Below are positions 34,750 to 43,604 of a stretch of DNA of 64,000 nucleotides, piece after piece. Under the pieces are notes generated by a model, which worked only from the letters and a program-made list of their open reading frames with translations, did not search any database and had not been told where the DNA came from. Source of the stretch: CAYVOV01 sp964453525. GTDB lineage: Bacteria; Chloroflexota; Dehalococcoidia; Dehalococcoidales; UBA2162. The first letter of the stretch is position 1. Every line of letters starts with the position of its first letter. The position numbers and the translations under genes were made by a program. The stretch covers positions 62,001-126,000 of the forward strand of contig CAYVOV010000003.1 in NCBI GenBank assembly GCA_964453525.1, written 5' to 3'.

Positions 34750-34778
34750 ACATTAGCTTATCGTGCTCACCCTGTCAA
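34750..34778 (-). promoter_or_regulatory. possible promoter of the dikinase operon
   Basis: Minus-strand TTGACA (34773-34778), a perfect -35, is followed after 17 bases by TAATGT (34750-34755), a weak -10. It lies about 67 bases before the PpsA-like start. Confidence 0.35.
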
Positions 34779-34961
34779 TATCAGCGATCAATATGACAAA
34801 GAGGTGGGTCCCGTTTACCATAAGGTTTACTTCTAACATGGAAAAAGTGTATGATGCGTACACATGCCACTGTAATACATGGTTTTTGTAAATAAACGAT
34901 TATTATTCGGGCTATTTTGATTATTGCCAGCAAATATTTATAGAAAAAAAAGGATGGAGAA

Positions 34962-35444
34962 ATGGCTAAGAAAAAATATGGAAAGTACATCAGGACGAAG
35001 CCGGTCAACGTGCCGCCGCGCGGCAGACTGGCATTCCACTCCGATAGTTTCAATGAGGAAATCACCACAGAAAGGAGACCGGCGCCTCGCCCCGGTTCGG
35101 GAGTATACCTGAATTCGGACGCCTTCCCTGAATGCCCGGTATATGTCAGCCTTCAGCGGACATCTGAGGCTCCCGCCAACCAGCCTTTCCTTCTCGCTCA
35201 CAAGCACGATGACGTTGACGAAATTATAATGTTTGTCGCTGCCGGGCCCGATGCAGACCTCGGAACAACTGTCACATTCCATATGGGTGACGAAGGCGAA
35301 GAGCACAAATTCAATGAGACCACGGTGATTTATGCTCCGGCGGGAGTAACCCACGGTCCGATGTTTTACAGCAGCCCCTTCAAGGAAGGAAAAGAGTTTT
35401 ATTTAATCGTTTATCTGAATCAGCCCGACTACCCGATGGAATGA
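34962..35444 (+). CDS. cupin-like protein (1)
   Basis: 160 residues. The conserved barrel motifs are HKHDDVDEIIMFVAAGP (motif 1, His-x-His and Glu) and ETTVIYAPAGVTHGPMFY (motif 2, His), consistent with a metal-binding cupin. The N-terminus YGKYIRTKPVNVPPRGR recalls the Y-x-x-Y-I/V pattern of the other cupins at 40706 and 41264. It lies alone on the plus strand between the dikinase operon and the UroD-like gene. Reaction unknown; small cupins may be isomerases, dioxygenases or decarboxylases. Confidence 0.75.
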   Translation: MAKKKYGKYIRTKPVNVPPRGRLAFHSDSFNEEITTERRPAPRPGSGVYLNSDAFPECPVYVSLQRTSEAPANQPFLLAHKHDDVDEIIMFVAAGPDADLGTTVTFHMGDEGEEHKFNETTVIYAPAGVTHGPMFYSSPFKEGKEFYLIVYLNQPDYPME

Positions 35445-35475
35445 GATTGATAGTGATATAGCCAGACCTGCTCCA

Positions 35476-36822
35476 TCACCGGTAGGTGCCGTACTCTTTA
35501 GCGGCCTGCATGAAGACGCGCAGTTTTTCGGGATTAGTCTCGGTAGCCACCGCACCGCCGTTTAAAATGTAGCCGCCACCCTCTCCACAGACCTCAATTA
35601 GCTTCCGGCAGTACTCCTTTATATCCTGAGGAGTGCCGGTGAGCATCAGAGAGTAAGGAACAATCCCGGAAATACTTGCATTCTTACCGACGATTCTCTT
35701 GGCCCGGGTCATATCCGTCTCATCAAATGTCCAGTGAGTCCAGCCTCTGGGCAGGTCCTGAATCACCTCAAGTCGTCTTTCGTAGCGCCCTTCGGCCACC
35801 GGACGTACCATAAGACCTTCGTCAATGAAGGCAAGGATTAATTTTTTCAGAGTAGGCCAGTAGAAGGTCTCGAACTGCTTATCGGACATAAAAACATCAT
35901 CGCCTTTGTGTAGTGGCATGCCAACCGCCACGGCTCCGAACGCATTGGCGGCTGCTATAGTCTGCTTTATCGTCATATCCGATATTTTATCCATCGCTTC
36001 GAGTAGTTTATCCGGCTGCCGGTACATATCTTTCGATGCTCCCGAGGTCCCCCTGAGTATGTCAGCGATACTGTCAAAAGGCGCCAGGGCAGAAGCACTT
36101 CTCATCGATGGGAATCCGGCTGCCAGTATCTCCCGATTGCAGGCACCTATTGTCTCTCCCCATTTTGCCAGCTCCGTTCCGGCGTTAAAAATAGCCTGGA
36201 ATGCTGCCTGAATATCCGGACTCGCCCCGGGTGCCACAAAGCCAATTGCCGAACCAATTCCCATAATCGATGAGAAGGGGACAAGGTTCCTGAAAGGTGC
36301 CAGTGCAGCTACGGTTCTGGGCATAAAGACTCTGATGGCAAAATCTGACGGGTCTCTAATCAAATCATCGTACTCATCCTCTTTCATATACTCATCTTCA
36401 ACAAACTGGAACATCGGTACATCGGGTGCCAGCCCGTTTCCGGGCCATTTATACATTTTAAACCCGATATGTTCGAATACCTTCGCCGAATAGATGCCAG
36501 GGCCTGAGAAGGTATCCATATCATTAATAAAATCGTAGAAAAATTTTCTCCATGCCCGGCAGAGGTCTTCGTAGTCGTACATCGCCTTATGGAGAGTCGA
36601 GCCGCCGTAATAAATCGGGAAATTTCCTCCCATCAGAGAGACCGGCACCCTGTCAGGTTCTTTCATAAGAAGGACCGCCTGCAGCCTCTGGACTCTTTCT
36701 GAATAAGCTTTCTTTGCGTCCGGGCTGATAAACTCGATATCGGGTGCCTCAAGCCATCGTTTGAACCTTACCTCTCTTTTTTCTTCCGGAGTTAGAGCCG
36801 CCCATTCTTTTTCTTCCGGCAT
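35476..36822 (-). CDS. uroporphyrinogen decarboxylase-like methyltransferase (MtaA/CmuA class)
   Basis: 448 residues of the URO-D fold. RLQAVLLMKEPDRVPVSLMG is the family N-terminal signature; ILAAGFPSMRSASALAPFDS, AVGMPLHKGDDVFMSDKQFE, and the C-terminal CGEGGGYILNGGAVATETNP are typical of catabolic methyltransferases rather than HemE. Such proteins move methyl groups between corrinoid proteins and thiols, so this gene may feed C1 or O-/N-methyl metabolism. No corrinoid protein gene is adjacent. ATG lies behind AAGGAGG. A good promoter precedes it. Confidence 0.8.
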   Translation of the reverse strand: MPEEKEWAALTPEEKREVRFKRWLEAPDIEFISPDAKKAYSERVQRLQAVLLMKEPDRVPVSLMGGNFPIYYGGSTLHKAMYDYEDLCRAWRKFFYDFINDMDTFSGPGIYSAKVFEHIGFKMYKWPGNGLAPDVPMFQFVEDEYMKEDEYDDLIRDPSDFAIRVFMPRTVAALAPFRNLVPFSSIMGIGSAIGFVAPGASPDIQAAFQAIFNAGTELAKWGETIGACNREILAAGFPSMRSASALAPFDSIADILRGTSGASKDMYRQPDKLLEAMDKISDMTIKQTIAAANAFGAVAVGMPLHKGDDVFMSDKQFETFYWPTLKKLILAFIDEGLMVRPVAEGRYERRLEVIQDLPRGWTHWTFDETDMTRAKRIVGKNASISGIVPYSLMLTGTPQDIKEYCRKLIEVCGEGGGYILNGGAVATETNPEKLRVFMQAAKEYGTYR

Positions 36823-36896
36823 TCTTCAGCCTCCTTCACGTCCAGGCATTATTCACTATGCCTTCAATTACATCCTTGCTGCCTTGGCAACGCCTT

Positions 36897-36925
36897 ATTA
36901 TAAATTATGGTAATAGAGTCTACAA
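36897..36925 (-). promoter_or_regulatory. predicted promoter of the UroD-like gene
   Basis: Minus-strand TTGTAG (36920-36925), 17-base spacer and a perfect TATAAT (36897-36902), about 75 bases before the ATG. The 393 bp gap 36823-37215 carries this and the divergent promoter at 37014. Confidence 0.55.
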
Positions 36926-37013
36926 ATTGATTGAAAAATTGCTCTCCGAACAGCAATAAATTAACCGGATTCGTCATATTTCGTGCAGATATAACCGAAA
37001 AAAGAACGGCAAT

Positions 37014-37042
37014 TTGACAAAAATCTCTATGAGAATTATACT
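37014..37042 (+). promoter_or_regulatory. predicted promoter of the ABC solute-binding gene
   Basis: TTGACA (37014-37019), 17-base spacer, TATACT (37037-37042). This is the best sigma-70-type match in the window. The leader before the ATG at 37216 would be about 165 bases and includes the palindrome ATAGGCGCCTAT near 37151. Confidence 0.65.
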
Positions 37043-37215
37043 TGAATCCATTTAATGACATAATCCGATAACCTTTTTAAATCGGAGAATGATGAAGTAG
37101 AAAGCAGCCATCAGTAAAGAGGTCTGGAAAGGAGGTGTTGCCCTTCACAGATAGGCGCCTATATGAAGGCCGATAGGTATTTCTGTATTAAAATAGGCAA
37201 GGAGCAAAAAAGAAA

Positions 37216-39018
37216 ATGAAAAAGAAAATCATCTGGATAGTAGTGAGTAGTTTGATGGCAATTTCCCTGGTGATGGTATCGTGCGGCACAACTGTAGTGG
37301 AGGAGGAAGAGGAGGAGGAAGAAGAAATGATGGAAGAAGAGGAGGAAGAAGAAGAGGAAGAAGGAGAAAAACCGGTGGTTACCGGTGTCCCTCAATATGG
37401 CGGCCAGATAAAGTGTGTATGGGAGACAGACGCTCTGGGTTTTGATGAAGTTTACACCGTAGCGGCAAACGCTCTGACCATGAAGCTGACTCACGAGGAG
37501 CTGTTCGAGGGCGACTGGACAAAAGGGCCTGCCGGTACCGGTGAGTTTGACTGGGCGCATGGTACTATCCGCAAATTTAACCTGTATACCGGTGGTCTTG
37601 CCGAAAGCTGGGAAGTTCCCGAACTGGGTACTATTATATTCAATATGCGCAAGGGAGTGCACTGGGCACTGGACCCTAACAACGAAGCAAGCAAACTGCT
37701 TGGAGGGCGAGAACTAACTGCCGATGACGTGGTTTTCTCACTGACCACCTATTGTACCACACCACGTGCTGCCCTCTCCTACGGTGACACCAGGTTCTCA
37801 ACAAGTACCGCCCTGGACAAGTACACCGTTAAATGTACACTTCCGGTAACTGCCTTTGATGATGTCACTATTCTCGGTGATTTTGCCAGTATTATGGCGC
37901 CTGAAATAGCTGACACGTACGGCTTACCTCTCGATTGGGAAAACTCCGTTGGCACCGGGCCATTTATGCTTACCGACTATGTTCCGGGCAACTCGGCAAC
38001 TTTCATAAAAAATCCCAGCTACTGGAAAACCGGCCCGATTGGGCCAGGTAAGGGAAACCAGTTACCTTACCTGGATGGTGCCAAATTCCTGATTATCCCG
38101 GATGCCTCAACCCGCCTGGCAGCTCTGAGAACAGGTAAAATCGATTATCTCAGCAGTGTTGATTGGGAAGACGCCTCAAGTATACTAAGCATGTATCCGG
38201 AAATTGAATCCAAGATGTATTACAGCAGTTCAGAGGCCGCCTTCGGCATGAGATTGGATAAAACCGGGCTACCTTTTAACGACAGGAATGTCCGCCGGGC
38301 AATGATGATGGCTCTCGACTATGAGTTGATAAAGGAAGAATACTTTGGCGGTGAAGCCCAGATACACAGCTTCCCGATTGTCTACATGAAAGAATACGCC
38401 GGTGCTTATCTGCCTCTGGAAGAAGCCCCGGCATCGGTACAGGAGCTGTATGTTTACAATCCGGATAAGGCGAAACAGCTTCTGGCTGATGCAGGCTATC
38501 CGGACGGTTTTAAACTCAAGGTGGAATGTAATGTCGTTACCGCTGACTACCTGTCGATATTCAAAGATATGTGGCAGAAAGTGGGTATCGATATAGATAT
38601 CGTTCCCTATGAGCCTGTTTCTTTCACCCCCATTTTCTGGGGTAGAAGCTACCAGGAGATGATATTCGCCAATCCCGGACCGATTGCCAATATTTACATC
38701 TGTTTCTGGTATCACGGAAACCTGCTGGGTGGTAACATGAGCCGTATCAATGACCCGAAGGTTGCTGAAGCAAAGGACAAAATGATGGAGAATACCATCC
38801 TGAATCCGTCCGAGGCAGACAGAATTAACAAGGAGTTGTTGAAATACGTCCTCGACCAGGTGTGGCTGATTCCAACGCCAGCAGGCCCCTATTACAACTT
38901 CTGGTGGCCCTGGATTGAGAACTGCTACGGCACAAACAGCCTGGGTTACAATAACAATTTTAATTTCACCAAGTATGTCTGGCAGAATGCAGCCTTAAAG
39001 GAATCCATGGGTTACTAA
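37216..39018 (+). CDS. ABC transporter substrate-binding lipoprotein (SBP_bac_5)
   Basis: 600 residues. A lipoprotein signal peptide ends at the lipobox VMVSC with Cys23 as lipid anchor. A linker of about 20 glutamates (residues 29-49, broken by two Met) separates anchor and domain, a feature I associate with Dehalococcoidia lipoproteins. The body is a family 5 peptide/opine/nickel-type binding protein: LTADDVVFSLTTY, VGTGPFMLTDYVPGNSATF, YPDGFKLKVEC. The oligopeptide permease and ATPase genes are not adjacent, so it must use components elsewhere. It is followed by an intrinsic terminator. Confidence 0.9.
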   Translation: MKKKIIWIVVSSLMAISLVMVSCGTTVVEEEEEEEEEMMEEEEEEEEEEGEKPVVTGVPQYGGQIKCVWETDALGFDEVYTVAANALTMKLTHEELFEGDWTKGPAGTGEFDWAHGTIRKFNLYTGGLAESWEVPELGTIIFNMRKGVHWALDPNNEASKLLGGRELTADDVVFSLTTYCTTPRAALSYGDTRFSTSTALDKYTVKCTLPVTAFDDVTILGDFASIMAPEIADTYGLPLDWENSVGTGPFMLTDYVPGNSATFIKNPSYWKTGPIGPGKGNQLPYLDGAKFLIIPDASTRLAALRTGKIDYLSSVDWEDASSILSMYPEIESKMYYSSSEAAFGMRLDKTGLPFNDRNVRRAMMMALDYELIKEEYFGGEAQIHSFPIVYMKEYAGAYLPLEEAPASVQELYVYNPDKAKQLLADAGYPDGFKLKVECNVVTADYLSIFKDMWQKVGIDIDIVPYEPVSFTPIFWGRSYQEMIFANPGPIANIYICFWYHGNLLGGNMSRINDPKVAEAKDKMMENTILNPSEADRINKELLKYVLDQVWLIPTPAGPYYNFWWPWIENCYGTNSLGYNNNFNFTKYVWQNAALKESMGY

Positions 39019-39046
39019 TATGTTCTGGTGGAAAAGAAATAGTTAA

Positions 39047-39079
39047 AGAGAACGGGGATTTATCCCCGTTCTCTTTTTT
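39047..39079. terminator. intrinsic terminator between convergent genes
   Basis: AGAGAACGGGGA (39047-39058) and TCCCCGTTCTCT (39063-39074) form a perfect 12 bp stem with loop TTTA, followed by TTTTTA on the plus strand. It ends the solute-binding gene and may also serve the convergent SDR gene. Confidence 0.88.
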
Positions 39080-39118
39080 ACCATGTCAAATTTCAGTGAT
39101 TTTTATCATACAGACCGG

Positions 39119-39892
39119 CTAGGGATGAATGGCGTGAAAGCCGCAACTGACAACGAGGTTATGGCCGGTTATGGCGCTTGATTCATCCGAAGCCAGGAAC
39201 AGGGCAGCAGCGGCTGTCTCGGCGGGTTCGGCAATCCTCTTCAGGGCATAGTGGCCTATCAATTCTTTCTCAAGCTCTTCGAAAGGTATACCTCTCATTT
39301 CAGCTACGCCCTCGAAGCGTCCCGTCCTGGTGCCGGCCGGGCTGATGGAGTTAACACGGATATTGTACTCTCCCATCTCAATAGCCATTGTTTGAGTGAG
39401 GCCGATTACTCCCCACTTGCTTGTAGAGTAAGCGCTCAGTCCGGGCACGCCGTACATTCCGGCAACACTGCTGATATTGACGATACTGCCGCTCCTGCGG
39501 GGAATCATATCCCTGAGCGCCGCCCGGCAGCAGAGCAGCGTGCCGGTTAAATTTATTGCTAATGTTTCCCTCCAGCCGTCAAGTTCAAGGTCAACCACAC
39601 TGCCTCCACCACCTCCCCCGGCATGGTTGCAGACCATTACGTCAATTTTCCCGTACTCCTTAATGGTCTCAGCTGCCAGACTATTTACCTCCTCTTCACT
39701 GGAAACATCAGTCTGAATCGCCTTTGCCTCCCCGCCGGCGGATTTGATTTCTTTAGCCACTTCTTCCAACCTGGAAAGAGTACGGGCTGCTATCACAACT
39801 ATCGCTCCCTCTGAGGCAAAGGTATTGGCAATAGCCCGGCCGATACCTGTCCCTCCTCCGGTAATAATGGCTACCCTGTCCTTCAGTCTCAT
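39119..39892 (-). CDS. short-chain dehydrogenase/reductase (1)
   Basis: 257 residues, classical SDR. The cofactor loop is TGGGTGIGRAI; CNHAGGG corresponds to NNAG. Catalytic Ser in IVNISSVAG and the YxxxK in LSAYSTSKWG are present. The C-terminus ITGHNLVVSCGFHAIHP is typical of FabG-like alcohol/ketone oxidoreductases. It depends on NAD(P)H; the substrate is not predictable. It stands alone, convergent with the solute-binding gene. Confidence 0.88.
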   Translation of the reverse strand: MRLKDRVAIITGGGTGIGRAIANTFASEGAIVVIAARTLSRLEEVAKEIKSAGGEAKAIQTDVSSEEEVNSLAAETIKEYGKIDVMVCNHAGGGGGGSVVDLELDGWRETLAINLTGTLLCCRAALRDMIPRRSGSIVNISSVAGMYGVPGLSAYSTSKWGVIGLTQTMAIEMGEYNIRVNSISPAGTRTGRFEGVAEMRGIPFEELEKELIGHYALKRIAEPAETAAAALFLASDESSAITGHNLVVSCGFHAIHP

Positions 39893-40125
39893 AAAGCCTG
39901 ACCTCCTTATTGCCTGTTAAACACTGCAGTCACAAGTCCCGCAACCCCCTGATTCAGGGAACCGGATTAATTAAATGCGTGAAAACCTTGCCGATAGCAT
40001 AACCTGACATGTGTCTGGGAATCGGTCACTTATGATGTACCTGAAAAACTACTACAATCGGTGACCGGTGTCAACTCAGGGTCTATATTCACTGGTAATA
40101 TTATCAAAAATAATGAAAAGATAGA

Positions 40126-40564
40126 GTTCTGTTTACATCTGGTTGTTTTTCTTTACCTCACCCCTTGCCCCTCTCCAGCCAGAACCATTGTAAATGAAAG
40201 AAATGTTCTATTGGCTGGAGAGGGGTGTAAAAGTGAGAGGGGGCGGAGCCCCCTCTCAACAATCTCTCTCCCTTTCCAAACAGTCGAATAACCGTATTCT
40301 AAAGTAGGGTACTATTTGAGAGCAGTGCATCCTGAAGGATTCTCCCCGAAAAAGATAAAGACCTGCCCACTTGACTACGTTGACCTGTCCGCCACACGGG
40401 GCTTCGGCAGGCGGTAGCTTTAGCATAAGCAGGCCGTACAATACTTTATCAGTCAGTGGGAGATTTCTAAAGAGGGGGTGTCCCCCTCTTTAGCTTCCTC
40501 AAGGGCGGCGGGTGGGAATAGATAGAATAATAAGTGATAGCACTTCATTCAACGGGAACCGAAC
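40126..40564. repeat. composite dispersed repeat R1, copy 1
   Basis: The 813 bp gap 39893-40705 has no gene. It contains a 439 bp element bounded by GTTC/GAAC that matches 46347-46714 in the same orientation and 42346-42547 inverted. Internal hairpins: TGAGAGGGGGC-GGA-GCCCCCTCTCA (40234-40258) and CTAAAGAGGGGG-TGT-CCCCCTCTTTAG (40467-40493). The tail reads GGCGGGTGGGAATAGATAGA. No ORF inside, so it is MITE-like rather than an insertion sequence. Confidence 0.75.
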
Positions 40565-40705
40565 AGCATCGGGGATACACAATGTTGATTATAGTCGAGG
40601 TTTTATGTTATCTTTTTGTTTAATCCTGCGATAATGCATTTAGACAGGTTGTGTTTTGGTGGTAATAGGGTTTTCAATAGAAGTTTACGGAGGTGCACGG
40701 AAAAG

Positions 40706-41176
40706 ATGGCTGAATCTAAATACGGTAACTACGTTATATCAGAATTGAAACTCGCCTCGAAACTGTCTCCACCCCGGCAAGGTCCCGACCCTTTCCGTAT
40801 CCCCAAGCCGGGTGAGGGAGGACGCATTCAGCTCCTGTATCTCGATAATGAAATCATAGAAAATGCCTTATACGCGGAATGTGTCTGGATACTGCCGGGA
40901 GGGAAGCTGCCCGGAACGGCCGAACCTAATCCACACACCCACGAATTCGATGAAGTGGTTACATTTATCGGCAGCAATGTTGAAGACCCTTATGATTTGG
41001 GTGGAGAAATCGAAATCTGGCTGGAAGACGAACCGCAGATACTCACCAGAAGCTCCCTGCTTTTCATACCGAAGGGGATGAAACACTGCCCGTTGATTAT
41101 CAGGAGAGTTGACAGGCCAATATTCCATACCGCTATGGGCACCGGTGGAATTTACCTTCAGGACATAAAAAAGTAA
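40706..41176 (+). CDS. cupin-like protein (2)
   Basis: 156 residues from ATG 40706, which lies about 15 bases after GGAGG; an in-frame ATG at 40616 has no ribosome site. KYGNYVISELK at the start, NPHTHEFDEVVTFIGSN (metal His-x-His, Glu), and LLFIPKGMKHCPLII (motif 2 His) define a single cupin barrel. EDPYDLGGEIEIWL recurs in the tandem cupin at 41264. It shares family, though not high identity, with the gene at 34962. Convergent with the tandem cupin gene. Function unknown. Confidence 0.75.
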   Translation: MAESKYGNYVISELKLASKLSPPRQGPDPFRIPKPGEGGRIQLLYLDNEIIENALYAECVWILPGGKLPGTAEPNPHTHEFDEVVTFIGSNVEDPYDLGGEIEIWLEDEPQILTRSSLLFIPKGMKHCPLIIRRVDRPIFHTAMGTGGIYLQDIKK

Positions 41177-41263
41177 AGGTTTTATCCGGTATACCCGGTA
41201 TGAAAATAACTGCTGAGAGCATCAAGCGTCGCACTTGAAAAGAGGATATCTATCATTTAGGAA

Positions 41264-42196
41264 TTATTGACTTTTCGGCGACTCGAAGAAGCTGTCGGCC
41301 CATCCTTCGGCATGAGTTCCGGCGCCGAGCATTATTGCCATCTCTATATAGGGCTTCCGGCAGGTCTTGAAATTCAACGGACCGTGAGGCACCCCCCTGG
41401 GAATATAGACGCCGAAACTGGTATTCAGGGAGAATAACTCGCCGCCGAGGCCGAACTCCATATCAGCGCCGAGGTCTTCGGGATTATCGGGGTTCCCTCC
41501 GATATGCAGGACAATCTCATTATACTTCTCATGTCTCATCTCGCCGATACTGGGTTCCACCTCATCCCATATCCAGCCGAACTCGATATAGTAATCGGCT
41601 GCGTTTATCTGGGTCCTGCTCATATAGGTCATGGTGGGAGACTGACGGCCTCTGGTGAATATTTCACCCGTTTCCCGCATCGGGCTGCGTATAACGTACT
41701 GCTCATAATCGAATTTATCTTTTTTCACGGGTAATTGTTTCCCGGAATCAGATATGCCGCTCTTGCTCCAGATATCAGCCACTTCGCCGGTACCGGGCGT
41801 CAGTGTCATCTGAATGTGTGGAAACCGGAATTTATTCCAGGTTACCGGACCATGCGGAGTTCCCTTCGGGATAAATATTCCCGCGGTTGTGTTAAATGTT
41901 ACAGGTTGACCGCCGATGTAATACTCAATTTCAGCACCGAGGTCCTGAGGCGTATCAGCATTACCACCCCAGTAGAGTATAATCTGGTCGTAATCATGGA
42001 TATGTTCATAAATAAAGGGGTTTGGTTCGGGTATCCCGTATATCCAGCCAAGTTCTATGTAATTGTCCACGCCGGGTATTTGCTTATTGCTTATGAATGT
42101 CATGGTCGGAGACTGACGGTTTTTAATTTCCGGACTTTGCTCCTCGTACACAGGCTTCCTAATGATATATCTATCATAGCCGGTTTCGGACATCAT
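41264..42196 (-). CDS. tandem-duplicated cupin-like protein
   Basis: 310 residues from the ATGATG at 42196, behind GGAG. Two homologous halves: YDRYIIRKPVYEE ... RQSPTMTFISNKQIPG and YEQYVIRSPMRET ... RQSPTMTYMSRTQINA. Half one keeps YEHIHDYDQIILYWGG (two His) and IFIPKGTPHGP. Half two has MRHEKYNEIVLHIGG, retaining one His of the pair, and VYIPRGVPHGP. The second barrel may therefore be metal-poor or structural. It probably arose by internal duplication of a gene like 40706. Preceded by a strong predicted promoter. Confidence 0.78.
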   Translation of the reverse strand: MMSETGYDRYIIRKPVYEEQSPEIKNRQSPTMTFISNKQIPGVDNYIELGWIYGIPEPNPFIYEHIHDYDQIILYWGGNADTPQDLGAEIEYYIGGQPVTFNTTAGIFIPKGTPHGPVTWNKFRFPHIQMTLTPGTGEVADIWSKSGISDSGKQLPVKKDKFDYEQYVIRSPMRETGEIFTRGRQSPTMTYMSRTQINAADYYIEFGWIWDEVEPSIGEMRHEKYNEIVLHIGGNPDNPEDLGADMEFGLGGELFSLNTSFGVYIPRGVPHGPLNFKTCRKPYIEMAIMLGAGTHAEGWADSFFESPKSQ

Positions 42197-42233
42197 CTGT
42201 TCTCCTTCCGTAAATTGCCCTAATATTTGACCA

Positions 42234-42262
42234 ATAATACTGCACTGATGTAGCTGTGTCAA
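42234..42262 (-). promoter_or_regulatory. predicted promoter of the tandem cupin gene
   Basis: Minus-strand TTGACA (42257-42262), 17-base spacer and TATTAT (42234-42239), about 38 bases before the ATG at 42196. Confidence 0.6.
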
Positions 42263-42345
42263 AAGGCCTGGTATTTCAGGCATAACATGGACACGGCGAC
42301 AGGAAATTTAATCACCATCATGGCTATTACACTAATATTGGTACT

Positions 42346-42547
42346 GTTCAGTTCCTGTTGAACGATATACTCTCCCTTTTTACTCTATCTATTCCCGCCC
42401 ACCGCCCTTAAGGAAGCTAAAGAGGGGGCTTCGCTCCATCTCTCTCATTCCCCTTTCTCCAGCCAGGAGAGCATTTCTTACATTAACAATAGTCCCGGCT
42501 GGGGGGTAAGGGATGAGGAAAAAATATCAACCAAATGCAAATAGAAC
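42346..42547. repeat. composite dispersed repeat R1, copy 3, inverted and shortened
   Basis: A 202 bp element. Its reverse complement aligns with copies at 40126 and 46347 from the GTTCTATTTGCATTTGG end through CTCTCCTGGCTGGAGA to GGCGGGAATAGATAG and the GAAC end. The central part with the second large hairpin is deleted. Confidence 0.7.
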
Positions 42548-42562
42548 CCTATTTTTGTTGGA

Positions 42563-42591
42563 TTGACAAACAAATTTTGTGGAATTAATAT
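42563..42591 (+). promoter_or_regulatory. predicted promoter of the tandem SDR genes
   Basis: TTGACA (42563-42568), 17-base spacer, TAATAT (42586-42591). It begins 16 bases beyond the end of the R1 repeat and gives a leader of about 190 bases before the SDR start. The leader has small hairpins such as GAAGG...CCTTC but matches no riboswitch I recognise. Confidence 0.55.
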
Positions 42592-42785
42592 TAGTGACAT
42601 AAAAGTGAAGGGTGGCATACGACCTTCCTCTTAAATACAGAACCAGCGGTAATGCACGGTCTGGTTGGCTGCCCCTCTTTGCTCTTAGTTGCCCATAATT
42701 AATGAAGCTGACCTGAAGGGCACTTTTTACCCTGAAAGCACGCTGACTGAACTTATGGAGGAAAAACCCTGAGAAGGAGGGAATA

Positions 42786-43538
42786 ATGGACCTGAATCTG
42801 AAAGGAAAGGTAGCGCTGGTAACCGGAGCCGGCAGCCAGAGAGGTTTCGGTAAGGGCATCGTGATGGCTCTGGCTGGGGAAGGCTGCGATATAATTGCCT
42901 GCGATGTCGACATTGAAGGCGCTGAAAAAACGGCAGCCGGGGTTCAGAGTCTGGGATGCAAGGCTATTGCTATAAAAGCAGACGTTACCAGCGAAGCCGA
43001 AGTTAAGAATATGGTTAAAGAATCACTGGATAAATTCGGAAAGATAGATATCCTGGTGAATAACGCCGGCGGTAGCAGTCCGCCTAAGCCGTTTGAATTA
43101 TCAACTAAAGAAGAATGGGACAGGGATATCGCCCTTAATCTTAATGGGGCGGCAATTTGCACAAGAGAAGTTTTACCTCAAATGGTTGCGCGCAAGAGCG
43201 GCAGTATTATCAGTATCTCTTCAGTTGGCGGAATGATAGGCGTTGCCACCGGGGCAGCCTATGGTGCGGCTAAAGCCGGAATAATTAACTTTACCCAGTC
43301 GCTGGCCCAGGGACTGGCGGATTCTGGAATAAGCGTAAACTGTATAGCCCCGGGGCTCGGTAATACCGCTTTTTATGATAATTTTCCCAAAGAATTCACC
43401 GATAACTTTGTTAAAAAAGCAGCGGAGGCGGGGCGGACCACCACTCCTGAGGACATCGGAAACGTGGTGGCTTTCCTGGCTTCGGACGTTTCCAACCGGA
43501 TAATGGGACAGTGCCTCAGAGTATCAGGCACCATGTAA
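42786..43538 (+). CDS. short-chain dehydrogenase/reductase (2)
   Basis: 250 residues, classical SDR. TGAGSQRGFGKGI is the cofactor loop (TGxxxxxGxG type); NNAGGSS, Ser in IISISSVGG and YGAAK are the remaining active-site elements. IACDVDIEGAEK places Asp at the end of beta-2, suggesting NAD(H) preference. Followed after 66 bases by a close paralogue of nearly equal length. ATG lies behind GGAGGG. Substrate unknown. Confidence 0.88.
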   Translation: MDLNLKGKVALVTGAGSQRGFGKGIVMALAGEGCDIIACDVDIEGAEKTAAGVQSLGCKAIAIKADVTSEAEVKNMVKESLDKFGKIDILVNNAGGSSPPKPFELSTKEEWDRDIALNLNGAAICTREVLPQMVARKSGSIISISSVGGMIGVATGAAYGAAKAGIINFTQSLAQGLADSGISVNCIAPGLGNTAFYDNFPKEFTDNFVKKAAEAGRTTTPEDIGNVVAFLASDVSNRIMGQCLRVSGTM

Positions 43539-43604
43539 CCGGACCGCTCGTATGCACAATCCGGCTGGCAGACTGAAAAGGATGAAAAATAGAGGGAGGA
43601 AACA

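Noticed and set aside
40126..40564. CRISPR array or insertion sequence in the repeat-rich gap
   Set aside because: There is no regular repeat-spacer spacing and no transposase frame; the element is a dispersed non-coding repeat.
42592..42785. Riboswitch in the SDR leader (a CTGAGA-like string suggested TPP)
   Set aside because: The other conserved TPP elements are missing and the string lies next to the ribosome site.
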